DNA of 64,000 bases from Nafulsella turpanensis ZLM-10 (GTDB lineage: Bacteria > Bacteroidota > Bacteroidia > Cytophagales > Cyclobacteriaceae). Position numbers and translations under genes: made by a program. Where the stretch lies: positions 1-64,000 of the forward strand of contig NZ_ANNU01000023.1 in the NCBI RefSeq assembly GCF_000346615.1, in the 5' to 3' direction. Position 1 is the first letter of the stretch. Each line of letters begins with the position of its first letter. Below the pieces are notes generated by a model. The model saw only the letters and a list, made by a program, of their open reading frames with translations, did not search any database and was not told where the DNA came from. This document shows, piece after piece, positions 34,662 to 43,355 of the stretch.

Positions 34662-36260
34662 ATGGATTACGCAAAAGGGACAGCAGGAAAAAAGTCGTCA
34701 GGTGGGAAAGAGTTTACCTCCTCAGAGCCAGGCGCATTGATGGGAAAACTTCCTCCACAGGCAACCGACCTGGAGGAAGCGGTATTAGGTGCCCTCATGT
34801 TGGAGAAGGAAGCGATTACAGCAGTTATCGATATATTAAAATCCGACAGCTTTTATAAAGACCAGCACAAAGTTATTTATGAAGCCATTGTAGACCTTTT
34901 TAATGATTCCGAACCGGTTGATTTACTTACCGTAACGAATCAGCTGCGTAAGCGCGGAAAGCTGGAATTTGTGGGAGGACCGTTTTATATTACAGAGCTA
35001 ACCACGCGGGTAAACTCGGCGGCTAACATCGAATTCCACGCCCGTATTATTTCCGAGATGGCTATTAAGCGAAAGCTGATTCGTATCGCCGGGGAAATAC
35101 AGCGCGATGCCTACGAAGATTCGAATGATGTGTTCGAGCTGCTGGACCGTACAGAGTCTGCCCTTTTTGAGGTTTCGGAATCCAATATCCGGAAGAACTA
35201 TGCCGATATGCGATCCATTATGCGTGATGCTATTCAGGAGCTTGAGGCTAAAAAGGAACATACCGACGGCTTAACCGGAGTGCCAAGCGGCTTCAGTGCG
35301 CTTGACCGCGTAACCTCAGGCTGGCAAAAGTCCGACCTTATCATTATCGCTGCCCGTCCTGCCATGGGTAAAACCGCTTTCGTGGTTTCGGCCATGCGAA
35401 ATGCGGCGGTAGAATTTGGAAAACCCGTGGCCATTTTCTCCCTGGAGATGTCCGCTGTTCAGCTGGTAAACAGGATGATTTCGGCTGAGGCAGAGCTGGA
35501 AAGTGAAAAAATTAAAAAAGGAAACCTTGCCGATTACGAGTGGGAGCAGCTGGTGCACAAAACAGCCCGCCTCACAGAATCACCCATATTTATTGACGAT
35601 ACCCCAGCCCTTTCCGTTCTGGAACTACGTGCAAAATGTCGCCGATTAAAAGCCCAACACGACATCCAGATGGTGATTATTGACTACCTTCAGCTGATGT
35701 CGGGTGATAGTAGTAAAAGTGGTGGAGGCAAAGGAAACCGCGAACAGGAAATTGCCTCTATTTCGCGGGCCCTCAAGAACCTGGCAAAAGAACTAAGCGT
35801 GCCGGTAATTGCCCTCTCCCAGCTTAGCCGTGCCGTTGAAACAAGGGGTGGAGATAAGCGACCGATGCTTTCCGACCTTCGTGAATCGGGTTCCATCGAG
35901 CAGGATGCTGATATGGTAATGTTTCTTTACCGCCCGGAATACTATGGCATCATGGAAAGCGAAGAAGGTATGCCGCTGCAGGGAGTGGGTGAGGTAATTA
36001 TCGCCAAGCACCGTAACGGCTCGCTCGATACTGTACAATTGAAATTTATCGGCAAGTATACCCGCTTTACCGACCTCGACGGACAAGGCCCTATGAGTGT
36101 AGGTGGGATGGGTAATTTTACGCCCGTCAGCTCTCTTGCCGGCGGCAGCGGCGGCACCATTACTTTGGGGAGCAAGCTTAACGAAGATGCCAAAGGTAAA
36201 CCTGGTGGTTCTGGCTTTGGCTATACCAGTTTCCCTGAAGATGATAATGCACCTTTCTAA
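34662..36260 (+). CDS. dnaB: replicative DNA helicase DnaB
   Basis: A 532-residue hexameric helicase that unwinds the replication fork. N-terminal domain: LPPQATDLEEAVLGALMLEKEA; linker; RecA-like domain with Walker A (RPAMGKTAF), Walker B (MVIIDYLQLM) and VIALSQLSRAVETR with the arginine-finger region. No intein interrupts it. The C-terminal 60 residues are Gly/Ser-rich. The first 26 residues are a poorly conserved extension; if the -7 box at 34650-34657 is the promoter, the transcript would be leaderless or translation would begin at Met27 (34740). It is followed after 12 bases by the VF530-like gene. Confidence 0.96.
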   Translation: MDYAKGTAGKKSSGGKEFTSSEPGALMGKLPPQATDLEEAVLGALMLEKEAITAVIDILKSDSFYKDQHKVIYEAIVDLFNDSEPVDLLTVTNQLRKRGKLEFVGGPFYITELTTRVNSAANIEFHARIISEMAIKRKLIRIAGEIQRDAYEDSNDVFELLDRTESALFEVSESNIRKNYADMRSIMRDAIQELEAKKEHTDGLTGVPSGFSALDRVTSGWQKSDLIIIAARPAMGKTAFVVSAMRNAAVEFGKPVAIFSLEMSAVQLVNRMISAEAELESEKIKKGNLADYEWEQLVHKTARLTESPIFIDDTPALSVLELRAKCRRLKAQHDIQMVIIDYLQLMSGDSSKSGGGKGNREQEIASISRALKNLAKELSVPVIALSQLSRAVETRGGDKRPMLSDLRESGSIEQDADMVMFLYRPEYYGIMESEEGMPLQGVGEVIIAKHRNGSLDTVQLKFIGKYTRFTDLDGQGPMSVGGMGNFTPVSSLAGGSGGTITLGSKLNEDAKGKPGGSGFGYTSFPEDDNAPF

Positions 36261-36272
36261 ACTCCGGCTATC

Positions 36273-36509
36273 ATGAAGAAAGAGGAGCAGCCTAATAACC
36301 CCCTCCATGGAAAAACGCTGGAAATGATTCTTAATCATCTGGTAGCGCATTTCGGCTGGAAGCAGCTTGGGCTGATTATCAATATCAACAGCTTCAATCA
36401 TGAACCCAGCATCAAGAGCAGCCTTAAATTCCTGCGCAAAACTCCCTGGGCCCGCAAAAAAGTTGAGGATTTATATCTGGAAGTGGTGAGTCGGGAGCCC
36501 GGTGAGTGA
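36273..36509 (+). CDS. VF530-type DNA-binding protein (DUF2132)
   Basis: A 78-residue protein matching the DUF2132/VF530 family: [31 protein letters not shown] and the very conserved [21 protein letters not shown] structure is known for the Vibrio fischeri member, which gave the family its name, and DNA binding has been proposed. It lies 12 bases after dnaB and is probably co-transcribed. Confidence 0.88.
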   Translation: MKKEEQPNNPLHGKTLEMILNHLVAHFGWKQLGLIININSFNHEPSIKSSLKFLRKTPWARKKVEDLYLEVVSREPGE

Positions 36510-36980
36510 AGCCATTTTATTATGTATAGCTAGGGATAAACCACAGGTTATCCCAGGGCGCCCCGAAGGCTCCGCTAAACTGGCGGCAGAGGGGAATAAT
36601 GAAAGTTTTTCCACTCCTTATCTCCGTAATTAGTAAGGCTGATGGATATTAAGCTTATACTACTGCTGAAAGCCTAGAAGAGTTAAAGGCTAACAATATA
36701 ATCTGTCAATTTTTATATTGGGCAACCGGCCAAAAAGAAATATCTTGGAGAATTTTCTCTTTAAGGGGTATCTTCCCTCTTTCTTTGATCTTTATTCTGT
36801 CATTAATGCAGCAGCCCTATTAAAAAAGGTGAGTATTTATTAAACTTTTTAAGTCAGTGTGTAACTGGCCAAAAGAAATTTTTGAAAAGCAGGGTCAGAA
36901 GATTCTGGGAGGTGCCCGTGAGGTAGGAAGAGAACTATCCCAGACCAATATTTAAAGGAAAATGGTGTTTAGCCGAGTTT
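36510..36980. other. 471-base gap without a recognisable gene
   Basis: No convincing reading frame, tRNA or terminator. Two similar words, GGCCAAAAAGAAAT (about 36728) and GGCCAAAAGAAAT (about 36867), lie 140 bases apart. A 40-codon frame ending near 36955 lacks a start codon. The stretch may be decayed coding sequence. Confidence 0.5.
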
Positions 36981-37520
36981 TTAAAGTTTAAAATCAAATA
37001 TCCCATTATTAATTCGTATAGTATCACAACCTAATTTGGTCAGCGTAGTATTAAATCTTCCGGAAATTATCCTGTTGATTGTATCAAGTTTAGTAATTTC
37101 CAGAGTTCCTTCTCGGTAAGCAGGAACATCATCTGAATATCCCTTCCCATCCCCATAGTAGCAATCCTCATCCTGGAATGTAATCATCCCGGTTTCTGGA
37201 TCATCTAAACTGTAAACCCCTTCACTATTAACCCCGCTCATAGAGAGAAAAATGCTTTCGTCCTGCGTATCTGTAACTCTATAGGCCTTAATAAACAAAA
37301 CACCACCACCATATCTTTCATCAATGTTATAACTTACCCTCAGGTTGGTCGAAAACAGGTGGGGTCTACCCTTTGGGAGCCACAGTTCTCCATTAACATA
37401 GGCTGCAAAAATATCCTCCCCACTTTCAGAATATTCAGGCATAACTTCCTCTGTTTCGCAGGAGATAAGAAGAAATAGAAGTACCATAAGTGGAAGAAGC
37501 TTTAGTTTGGAAAGTAGCAT
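36981..37520 (-). CDS. uncharacterised lipoprotein
   Basis: A 179-residue lipoprotein: hydrophobic leader with a lipobox ending Leu-Ile-Ser-Cys20. The mature part is beta-rich, with FAAYVNGELWLPKG near the N-terminus and EGTLEITKLDTINRIISGRF, CDTIRINNGIFDFKL at the C-terminus. That end pattern is frequent in Cytophagales lipoproteins (DUF6252-like), none with a known function to my knowledge. Lies alone between two gaps. Outer membrane location is inferred. Confidence 0.75.
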   Translation of the reverse strand: MLLSKLKLLPLMVLLFLLISCETEEVMPEYSESGEDIFAAYVNGELWLPKGRPHLFSTNLRVSYNIDERYGGGVLFIKAYRVTDTQDESIFLSMSGVNSEGVYSLDDPETGMITFQDEDCYYGDGKGYSDDVPAYREGTLEITKLDTINRIISGRFNTTLTKLGCDTIRINNGIFDFKL

Positions 37521-37875
37521 AGCTCATGTGTTTGGTAGTGATATCTTTAGTATACCATTTCTTAAACAAAATCTATAATTTATTATTTAATTTACTGTTT
37601 TAATTATTCTTTCCCCTAATTACGCGTGTTTAGCGTAGAAGGAACCAGTTATCGCTCAGTTTAATAAATGACATTCAAGTAGGACCCACTGGCGTGCTTT
37701 TACAACGGATGCTAAATAACTGAGAAGGTACACCTTACAAACGCGCACCAGCTCAGCTGTAGGAGTTTCTTCTTCACATTTTGCCCTTCCATCCTTTCTT
37801 GCCTAACCCCCAATAATTTGTACCTTTGCGACCAGCTATTGCTATTTTTCATTTTTGCGCTTTAACCTTTTTAAT
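37521..37875. other. 355-base gap holding the quinone oxidoreductase promoter
   Basis: Apart from the promoter at 37799-37828, no gene, repeat or stable hairpin is evident. Confidence 0.5.
37799..37828 (+). promoter_or_regulatory. Bacteroidota-type promoter of the oxidoreductase gene
   Basis: TTG at 37799-37801, 19-base spacer, TACCTTTG at 37821-37828. The ATG at 37876 is 47 bases downstream. Confidence 0.7.
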
Positions 37876-38871
37876 ATGAAAGCACTTGTCTTAGCCAGTC
37901 CCGGCCAAATTTCCGTTATAGATAAACCGCAGCCTGAACCCAAAAGAGGAGAGGTACTGGTGCACCTAAAATCAGCAGGGCTCAATCATCGCGATCAATG
38001 GATACGCGAAGGGAAATATCCTGGCATTCAGGAAGGGGTAACGCTTGGTTCAGATGGAGCTGGTCAGGTCATCAGGGCTGGTAGCCCTGAGGGTGAACCA
38101 TGGGTAGGACGTGAGGTAATTATTAACCCCAATGTGGGCTGGGGTGGTAATCCTGCGGTACAGTCGGCAGACTATAAAATACTGGGTATGCCGGTCGACG
38201 GCACTTTTGCTGAATATATATGCGTTTCAGTGGATCGCCTGGCTGATAAGCCGGCCCACCTGAGCACAGCCCAGGCCGCGGCGCTTCCCCTTGGCGGCTT
38301 AACTGCTTTCCGGGCTGTATTCACAAAAGGGGAGCTAAAGGCAGGGGAGAAGGTGCTGATAAGTGGTGTAGGCGGAGGCGTTGCTCAGTTTGCTTTTCAG
38401 TTTGCCATGGCTGCTGGTGCAGAAGTATGGGTAACCTCCGGGAGTCAGGAAAAAATTGATTATGCCGTAAAATTGGGTGCTAAAGGAGGTTTTAATTACA
38501 AAGAAGAAGGGTGGCATAAAGCAGCTAAAAAGGCGGCTGAGGGGGGCTTTGATCTTATTATCGACAGCGCCGGAGGAAATCCAATGGTTCAGCTGATCGA
38601 TACTTTGCGACCTGCAGGGCGGCTGGTGTATTATGGAGCTACTTTAGGCGTTCCGGCCAATATTCCTCTGCATAAAATGTTCTGGCAACAGATTCGTTTG
38701 CAGGGCTCTACCATGGGAAATGATGAAGAGTTCCAGGAGATGATCCGCTTTGTTGAAAACCATCAACTAGAGCCCATCATGGAGGAGCCGCTGCCGTTTG
38801 ATAGTATAATGGAGGCTTTCGATGCCATGAAGGAGGGAAGGCAGTTCGGGAAGCTGGTAGTGCTGATTTAG
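37876..38871 (+). CDS. zinc-free MDR oxidoreductase (quinone oxidoreductase-like)
   Basis: A 331-residue medium-chain dehydrogenase/reductase. N-terminal GroES-like domain (LKSAGLNHRDQWIREGKYPG, TLGSDGAGQVIRAG), then a nucleotide-binding domain with VLISGVGGGVAQFAFQFA and LIIDSAGGNP. The Cys residues of the structural zinc lobe are absent, as in quinone oxidoreductases. NADPH is the likely cofactor; the substrate is unknown. The start is the ATG giving MKALVLASPG; a TTG seven codons upstream also is in frame. Confidence 0.85.
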   Translation: MKALVLASPGQISVIDKPQPEPKRGEVLVHLKSAGLNHRDQWIREGKYPGIQEGVTLGSDGAGQVIRAGSPEGEPWVGREVIINPNVGWGGNPAVQSADYKILGMPVDGTFAEYICVSVDRLADKPAHLSTAQAAALPLGGLTAFRAVFTKGELKAGEKVLISGVGGGVAQFAFQFAMAAGAEVWVTSGSQEKIDYAVKLGAKGGFNYKEEGWHKAAKKAAEGGFDLIIDSAGGNPMVQLIDTLRPAGRLVYYGATLGVPANIPLHKMFWQQIRLQGSTMGNDEEFQEMIRFVENHQLEPIMEEPLPFDSIMEAFDAMKEGRQFGKLVVLI

Positions 38872-38916
38872 TTGTATCGTTCGGTGGAGGAAAAAGAAAA
38901 CAAAGCTTACTGCCCA

Positions 38917-39240
38917 TTAATCATTCTCGAACTGCCAGTTGGTGTAGGCGGTTTGCAGCTCCCGTAAGGCATGAGAATCCCCAGCCTGTCGAGCTTTAAT
39001 AATACCGGTTTTGTAGACTTCCTCCGCCTTATCCTGAAGGTCTAAATCTGTGTAAAGGGCGGCAGCATGGTAATAAGTTGGGACGTAATCCGGATGCTCC
39101 AGCAGGAGCTGCTCAAAATAAGTTAAGGCGGTTTGTGGAGCTTCTTTTACATATTCCGTAGCAAGGGCGTACAGGAGAAATGGATCATTCGGATCATCTT
39201 CTAAAAATTTCTTCAACTGACTGATTCGTTCTGCATGCAT
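38917..39240 (-). CDS. small tetratricopeptide repeat protein
   Basis: A 107-residue soluble protein of about two and a half TPR units: DPNDPFLLYALATEYVKE, ALTYFEQLLLEHPDYVPTYY and HAAALYTDLDLQDKAEEVY. No signal peptide, so probably a cytoplasmic adaptor. Convergent with the oxidoreductase gene and divergent from etfB. Partner unknown. Confidence 0.82.
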   Translation of the reverse strand: MHAERISQLKKFLEDDPNDPFLLYALATEYVKEAPQTALTYFEQLLLEHPDYVPTYYHAAALYTDLDLQDKAEEVYKTGIIKARQAGDSHALRELQTAYTNWQFEND

Positions 39241-39334
39241 AACATTTTTGTTCTATTTTGATTTTTTCTGTAAATCCGTAACTTCGGGTCAAATTTAAGG
39301 TTATATTTTAGCATTCATTAATAATTTTTAGTTT

Positions 39335-40072
39335 ATGAAGATACTTGTTTGTATTACTCACGTACCGGATACTACTTCCAAAATCTCTTTTTCGGATAAT
39401 AACACCAAACTAAATTCAGCAGGCGTACAGTTTATCATTGGCCCTTATGATGATTATGCCCTCGCCCGTGCCGTTGAGTTGAAAGAAGCCAGCGGAGGCA
39501 CTGTAACCGTTCTTAATGTTGGTGAAGCTGATACTGAACCTACCATCCGTAAAGCCTTGGCCATTGGTGCCGATGATGCCATCCGCATCAATGCTTTCCC
39601 AACCGATTCCTATTTTGTAGCACAGCAAATTGCCGCGGTAGCAAAAGAAGGAAATTACGATCTTATCCTGATGGGGCGCGAATCCATCGACTTTAATGGT
39701 GGTATGGTGCACGGAATGGTAGCTGAAATGCTGGGCCTCCCTTCTGTATCGCCGGTTATGAAGCTGGATATTGATGGTGGAAAGGCCACCCTTTCCCGCG
39801 AAATTGAAGGTGGTAAAGAAACACTTGAGCTAAACCTGCCATTTGTGGCCGGTTGCCAGGAACCAATTGCCGAATGGAAAATACCGAACATGCGCGGTAT
39901 TATGTCGGCCCGGACTAAAAAGCTGGAGGTAAGAGAGCCTGCACAGGCCGAAACCAAAACAAAGCTTGACAATTATGAGCTCCCTGCCCCTAAAGGCGAG
40001 GTTAAAATGATCGACAAAGATAATGTGGATGAACTGGTTCGCCTGCTTAAAAATGAAGCGAAAGTAATCTAA
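39335..40072 (+). CDS. etfB: electron transfer flavoprotein, beta subunit
   Basis: A 245-residue subunit of the ETF heterodimer that carries electrons from acyl-CoA dehydrogenases. Seen: ILVCITHVPDTTSKISF, GPYDDYALARAVELKE, LAIGADDAIRI, the LILMGRESIDFNGGMVHGM segment and the signature region VAGCQEPIAEWKIPNMRGIM. AMP-binding loop residues (VLNVGEADTEPTIRKAL) are present. Directly followed by etfA, 57 bases on. Indicates fatty or branched-chain acid oxidation. Confidence 0.94.
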   Translation: MKILVCITHVPDTTSKISFSDNNTKLNSAGVQFIIGPYDDYALARAVELKEASGGTVTVLNVGEADTEPTIRKALAIGADDAIRINAFPTDSYFVAQQIAAVAKEGNYDLILMGRESIDFNGGMVHGMVAEMLGLPSVSPVMKLDIDGGKATLSREIEGGKETLELNLPFVAGCQEPIAEWKIPNMRGIMSARTKKLEVREPAQAETKTKLDNYELPAPKGEVKMIDKDNVDELVRLLKNEAKVI

Positions 40073-40129
40073 TCTTCTGTCAGACTCTCTTACTTATTAT
40101 TTTATCGTGTACCTAAGAAATTTTTATAT

Positions 40130-41086
40130 ATGTCAGTTTTAGTATTTATAGAAAGTGCCGACGGGGCCATCAAAAAATCATCACTGGAGGCCATAGCTTA
40201 TGGCGCTGCCATGAATCAGGGCGATGTTACAGCTCTCTTCCTTGGCCAGATTGACCAGGCAGAGCTGGAAAAAGCAGGAAATTTTGGTGCTGCAAAGGTG
40301 CTGCATGTAAACGATGAGCGCCTGAACAATGGGATCATACAGGCTTATTCAAGCGTATTGGCACAGGCCATTGAAAAAACAGGCGCCAGGTTTGTTGTGC
40401 TGGCAAAATCTGCCTTAGGCGACCCGGTAGCTGCGCGTGTAGCCATTAAAATCAATGGCAGCTTTGTTTCGAATGTAACTGGTTTGCCCGATACCAATGG
40501 AGGCTTTAAGGTTACCCGTAGCATCTATACAGGCAAAGCCTTTGCCAATGTAGAGATGACTTCCGATGTAAAAATTATCGGGATCAGGAAAAATGCCGTT
40601 GAGCTGAATGAAAGTGGAAGCAGTGCTACCATTGAAACCTTTGATGCCCAGTTGAGCGATGCAGACTTTGGCGTACAAATTAAAAATATTGAAAAGCAGG
40701 AAGGTGATGTATTATTGCCGGAAGCCGATATTGTGGTTTCAGGAGGAAGAGGCCTGAAAGGACCGGAAAACTGGGGCATGATTGAAGACCTGGCTAAAAC
40801 TTTAGGGGCGGCTACAGGCTGCAGCAAGCCGGTTTCAGATATGGGATGGCGCCCCCACCACGAACACGTGGGCCAAACAGGTGTAAAAGTCAGCCCAACA
40901 CTGTATATTGCAGTCGGAATTTCAGGAGCTATCCAGCACCTTGCCGGGGTCAACTCCAGCAAAGTAATTGTCGTAATTAATAAAGACGAAGATGCTCCGT
41001 TCTTCAAAGCAGCCGATTATGGTATTGTTGGCGATGCTTTTGAGGTAGTTCCAAAATTAAATGAGGCCTTAAGAGCCGCCAAATAA
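40130..41086 (+). CDS. etfA: electron transfer flavoprotein, alpha subunit
   Basis: A 318-residue FAD-binding subunit. The C-terminal domain has VVSGGRGLKGPENWGMIEDL, TGCSKPVSDMGWRPHHEHVGQTG and YIAVGISGAIQHLAGVNSSK, which bind FAD. The usual Ser-Arg pair near the flavin reads Ser-Lys, as in other Bacteroidota members. N-terminal domain pairs with EtfB. Followed after 13 bases by the bifunctional nuclease gene, so the three genes form one unit. Confidence 0.94.
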   Translation: MSVLVFIESADGAIKKSSLEAIAYGAAMNQGDVTALFLGQIDQAELEKAGNFGAAKVLHVNDERLNNGIIQAYSSVLAQAIEKTGARFVVLAKSALGDPVAARVAIKINGSFVSNVTGLPDTNGGFKVTRSIYTGKAFANVEMTSDVKIIGIRKNAVELNESGSSATIETFDAQLSDADFGVQIKNIEKQEGDVLLPEADIVVSGGRGLKGPENWGMIEDLAKTLGAATGCSKPVSDMGWRPHHEHVGQTGVKVSPTLYIAVGISGAIQHLAGVNSSKVIVVINKDEDAPFFKAADYGIVGDAFEVVPKLNEALRAAK

Positions 41087-41099
41087 TAAAAATCGGAAA

Positions 41100-41693
41100 G
41101 TGGAGAAAATAAAACTAGATATTCTGGGTCTATCCTCCAGTCAGTCACAGTCAGGTTCATTTGCACTGGTGTTGGGTGAAAGCAATGGGAAGCGCCGCCT
41201 GCCAATAATTATTGGTATGTTTGAGGCACAGGCCATTGCCATTGAAATAGAAAAAATTATCCCAAACCGGCCAATGACCCACGACCTCTTTAAATCCTTT
41301 GCCCAAAGCTTCGACTTTGAAGTGGAAGAAATTGTGATATCGGATTTAAAAGAAGGGGTTTTCTTTGCCAAGGTGGTATGCTCAAATGGAGTGAAACAGG
41401 TGGAGGTGGATGCCCGTCCTTCCGATGCCATAGCCATTGGCCTGCGCTTTAATGTGCCTATTTTTACCTACGAAACCGTTTTGGCCGAAGCCGGCATTGT
41501 TCTCACCGACGAAACGGAGGAAGAGGAAGAAGTAAAACCAAAAAGAGAAGCACAAAAGAAACAAAAGCCCGAGCGGGAACAGCTGAAGGATGTTTCAAAC
41601 GATAAGCTGAATAAAATGCTGGATGAAGCCCTTGCCAAAGAAGATTATGAAAAGGCTGCCAAAATCCGCGATGAATTAAACCGCAGAAACTAA
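41100..41693 (+). CDS. bifunctional nuclease (BFN) domain protein with UVR motif
   Basis: A 197-residue protein. Residues 1-130 are the BFN/DUF151 domain (IKLDILGLSSSQSQSGSF, RRLPIIIGMFEAQAIAIEIE, RPMTHDLFKSF, ARPSDAIAIGLRFNVPIF). After an acidic/basic linker (about 135-160), residues about 162-197 form a UVR motif (NKMLDEALAKEDYEKAAKIR), as in UvrB and UvrC, for protein contacts. DUF151 proteins in plants and bacteria show nuclease activity. The GTG start matches the usual N-terminus. Linked to etfBA. Confidence 0.9.
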   Translation: MEKIKLDILGLSSSQSQSGSFALVLGESNGKRRLPIIIGMFEAQAIAIEIEKIIPNRPMTHDLFKSFAQSFDFEVEEIVISDLKEGVFFAKVVCSNGVKQVEVDARPSDAIAIGLRFNVPIFTYETVLAEAGIVLTDETEEEEEVKPKREAQKKQKPEREQLKDVSNDKLNKMLDEALAKEDYEKAAKIRDELNRRN

Positions 41694-41717
41694 TTTTCTC
41701 CCGACTTAAATAAAATG

Positions 41718-41755
41718 AAAGGAGCCATTGCCAGACAGGTAATGGCTCCTTTTTT
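41718..41755 (+). terminator. terminator of the etfBA-BFN unit
   Basis: GGAGCCATT / AATGGCTCC stem with an 11-base loop and a following T6 run. The rest of the gap to 42000 (307 bases in all) shows no gene and no clear promoter box. Confidence 0.88.
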
Positions 41756-42000
41756 CTTCCTGAAAAATAGATGGAAAGCGGCTACTGTTCCATAAAGAAT
41801 ACCCCCTTTCTTAGCATCTGAATGTTTCCTTCCTTTTAACCATCTGTGATGGTAAACCTGGAGGAGGTAAAGGATGGGGCAGGTTAATCCTCTTCCCTAA
41901 CCCGGCTTCGCCTTTTGCTTTGCTGAAGGCCCGGGCACAATAATAATTTTTTTATTCTCTCAGATAATTCTAATTTTAAGGCCGCAAACTTAAGAACATA

Positions 42001-43290
42001 GTGGATTATATAAGAGCGTTCATTGGTATTCTTGCCTTTATTGGAGTTGCCTTCCTTTTTTCCCGAAATAAAAAAGCAATTGATTGGCGCCTGGTGGCAA
42101 TAGGTATTTCCCTCCAGGTAATTTTCGGTCTGTTAATTACCCAGGTCGGTTTCGTTGCCGAAGCCTTTTCTGCAGTTAGCGAAGCTTTTGTAATTTTTCT
42201 GAATTTTAGCGAAGAAGGCGCCCGCTTTCTCTTTGGTAGCCTGGTAGACCCTTCCGGAAGCTGGGGTTTTATTTTTGCCTTTAAAGTTTTACCCACTATC
42301 ATCTTTTTCTCTACTGTAACGGCGGGTCTTTATTACCTGGGTATCTTACAGAAAGTAGTATTTGGTATTGCGTGGATAATGGCGCGAACCATGCGCCTTT
42401 CAGGTTCTGAAAGCCTTTCTGCCGCCGGTAATATATTCCTGGGCCAAACGGAAGCACCGCTACTGGTAAGGCCGTTTGTCCCCAACATGACCCGCTCTGA
42501 GTTAATGTGTTTGATGACGGGAGGTATGGCTACCATTGCCGGAGGAGTGTTAGCCGGATATGTTGCTTTCCTCGGCGGAGATAGCATTGAACAACAGACC
42601 CGTTTTGCTACTTATTTGCTGAGTGCCAGCATTATGAATGCTCCTGCTGCCATCGTAATTTCTAAGATTTTAATACCGGAAACCCAGCCAGAGCAAATTG
42701 ATACTGAGCTTAAGGTCAATACCGAAACACTGGGAGTTAACCTTATCGATGCCCTTTCGGCTGGAGCGGCCGAAGGCCTTAAACTCGCTCTTAATGTAGG
42801 TGGAATGCTGCTGGCTTTTATCGCTGTAATTGCAGCGCTTAATTATCTGTTATTGGAAATCGGCGACCTTCTTAACCTAAATGCACTTATTGCAGGCAGC
42901 ACTGAGGGAGCTTTTGAAGGACTTTCGCTTGAATACCTATTGGGCCAGATTTTCAGGATATTTGCATTTATAATGGGTGTGGAGTGGGAACAAACCTTGA
43001 AAGTGGGAAGTCTCCTGGGACAGAAAACGGTTATTAACGAATTTGTGGCCTACCTGAGCCTGGCAGATATGAAGGCTGCAGAGGTATTGAGTGAGAAGTC
43101 CATCATCATTGCTACTTATGCCCTTTGTGGCTTCTCTAATTTCAGCTCTATTGCTATTCAGATTGGCGGCATTGGAGGTATGGCACCTAACCAGCAGGGG
43201 GAATTGAGTAAGCTGGGGATGTGGGCCCTTTTGGCTGCTACCATTGCCTGTATGATGACCGCCACCATTGCCGGTGCGATGATGATTTAA
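42001..43290 (+). CDS. nupC: concentrative nucleoside transporter (NupC/CNT family)
   Basis: A 429-residue inner membrane protein with about ten hydrophobic segments. CNT signatures are present: FLGQTEAPLLVRPFV (the substrate and ion-binding GQTEAP loop), MTGGMATIAGGVLAGYVAF and a C-terminal KTVINEFVAYLSL and FSNFSSIAIQIGGIG. Imports nucleosides with sodium or protons. The GTG start is supported by the conserved N-terminal helix beginning DYIRAFIGILAF. Confidence 0.93.
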   Translation: MDYIRAFIGILAFIGVAFLFSRNKKAIDWRLVAIGISLQVIFGLLITQVGFVAEAFSAVSEAFVIFLNFSEEGARFLFGSLVDPSGSWGFIFAFKVLPTIIFFSTVTAGLYYLGILQKVVFGIAWIMARTMRLSGSESLSAAGNIFLGQTEAPLLVRPFVPNMTRSELMCLMTGGMATIAGGVLAGYVAFLGGDSIEQQTRFATYLLSASIMNAPAAIVISKILIPETQPEQIDTELKVNTETLGVNLIDALSAGAAEGLKLALNVGGMLLAFIAVIAALNYLLLEIGDLLNLNALIAGSTEGAFEGLSLEYLLGQIFRIFAFIMGVEWEQTLKVGSLLGQKTVINEFVAYLSLADMKAAEVLSEKSIIIATYALCGFSNFSSIAIQIGGIGGMAPNQQGELSKLGMWALLAATIACMMTATIAGAMMI

Positions 43291-43320
43291 AAAAATTGTT
43301 AAATGTTCATTGGAATAATG

Positions 43321-43354
43321 AAGCGAAGCTGGATTAAACCGGCTTCGCTTTTTT
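43321..43354. terminator. terminator between nupC and the M23 gene
   Basis: AAGCGAAGCTGG / CCGGCTTCGCTT stem (one G-U pair), six-base loop, T6. Genes on both sides converge on it. Confidence 0.85.
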
Positions 43355-43355
43355 A

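Noticed and set aside
36838-36955. about 40-codon frame reading WPKEIFEKQG...REVGRELSQ
   Set aside because: No start codon and a stop shortly upstream; at most a gene remnant.
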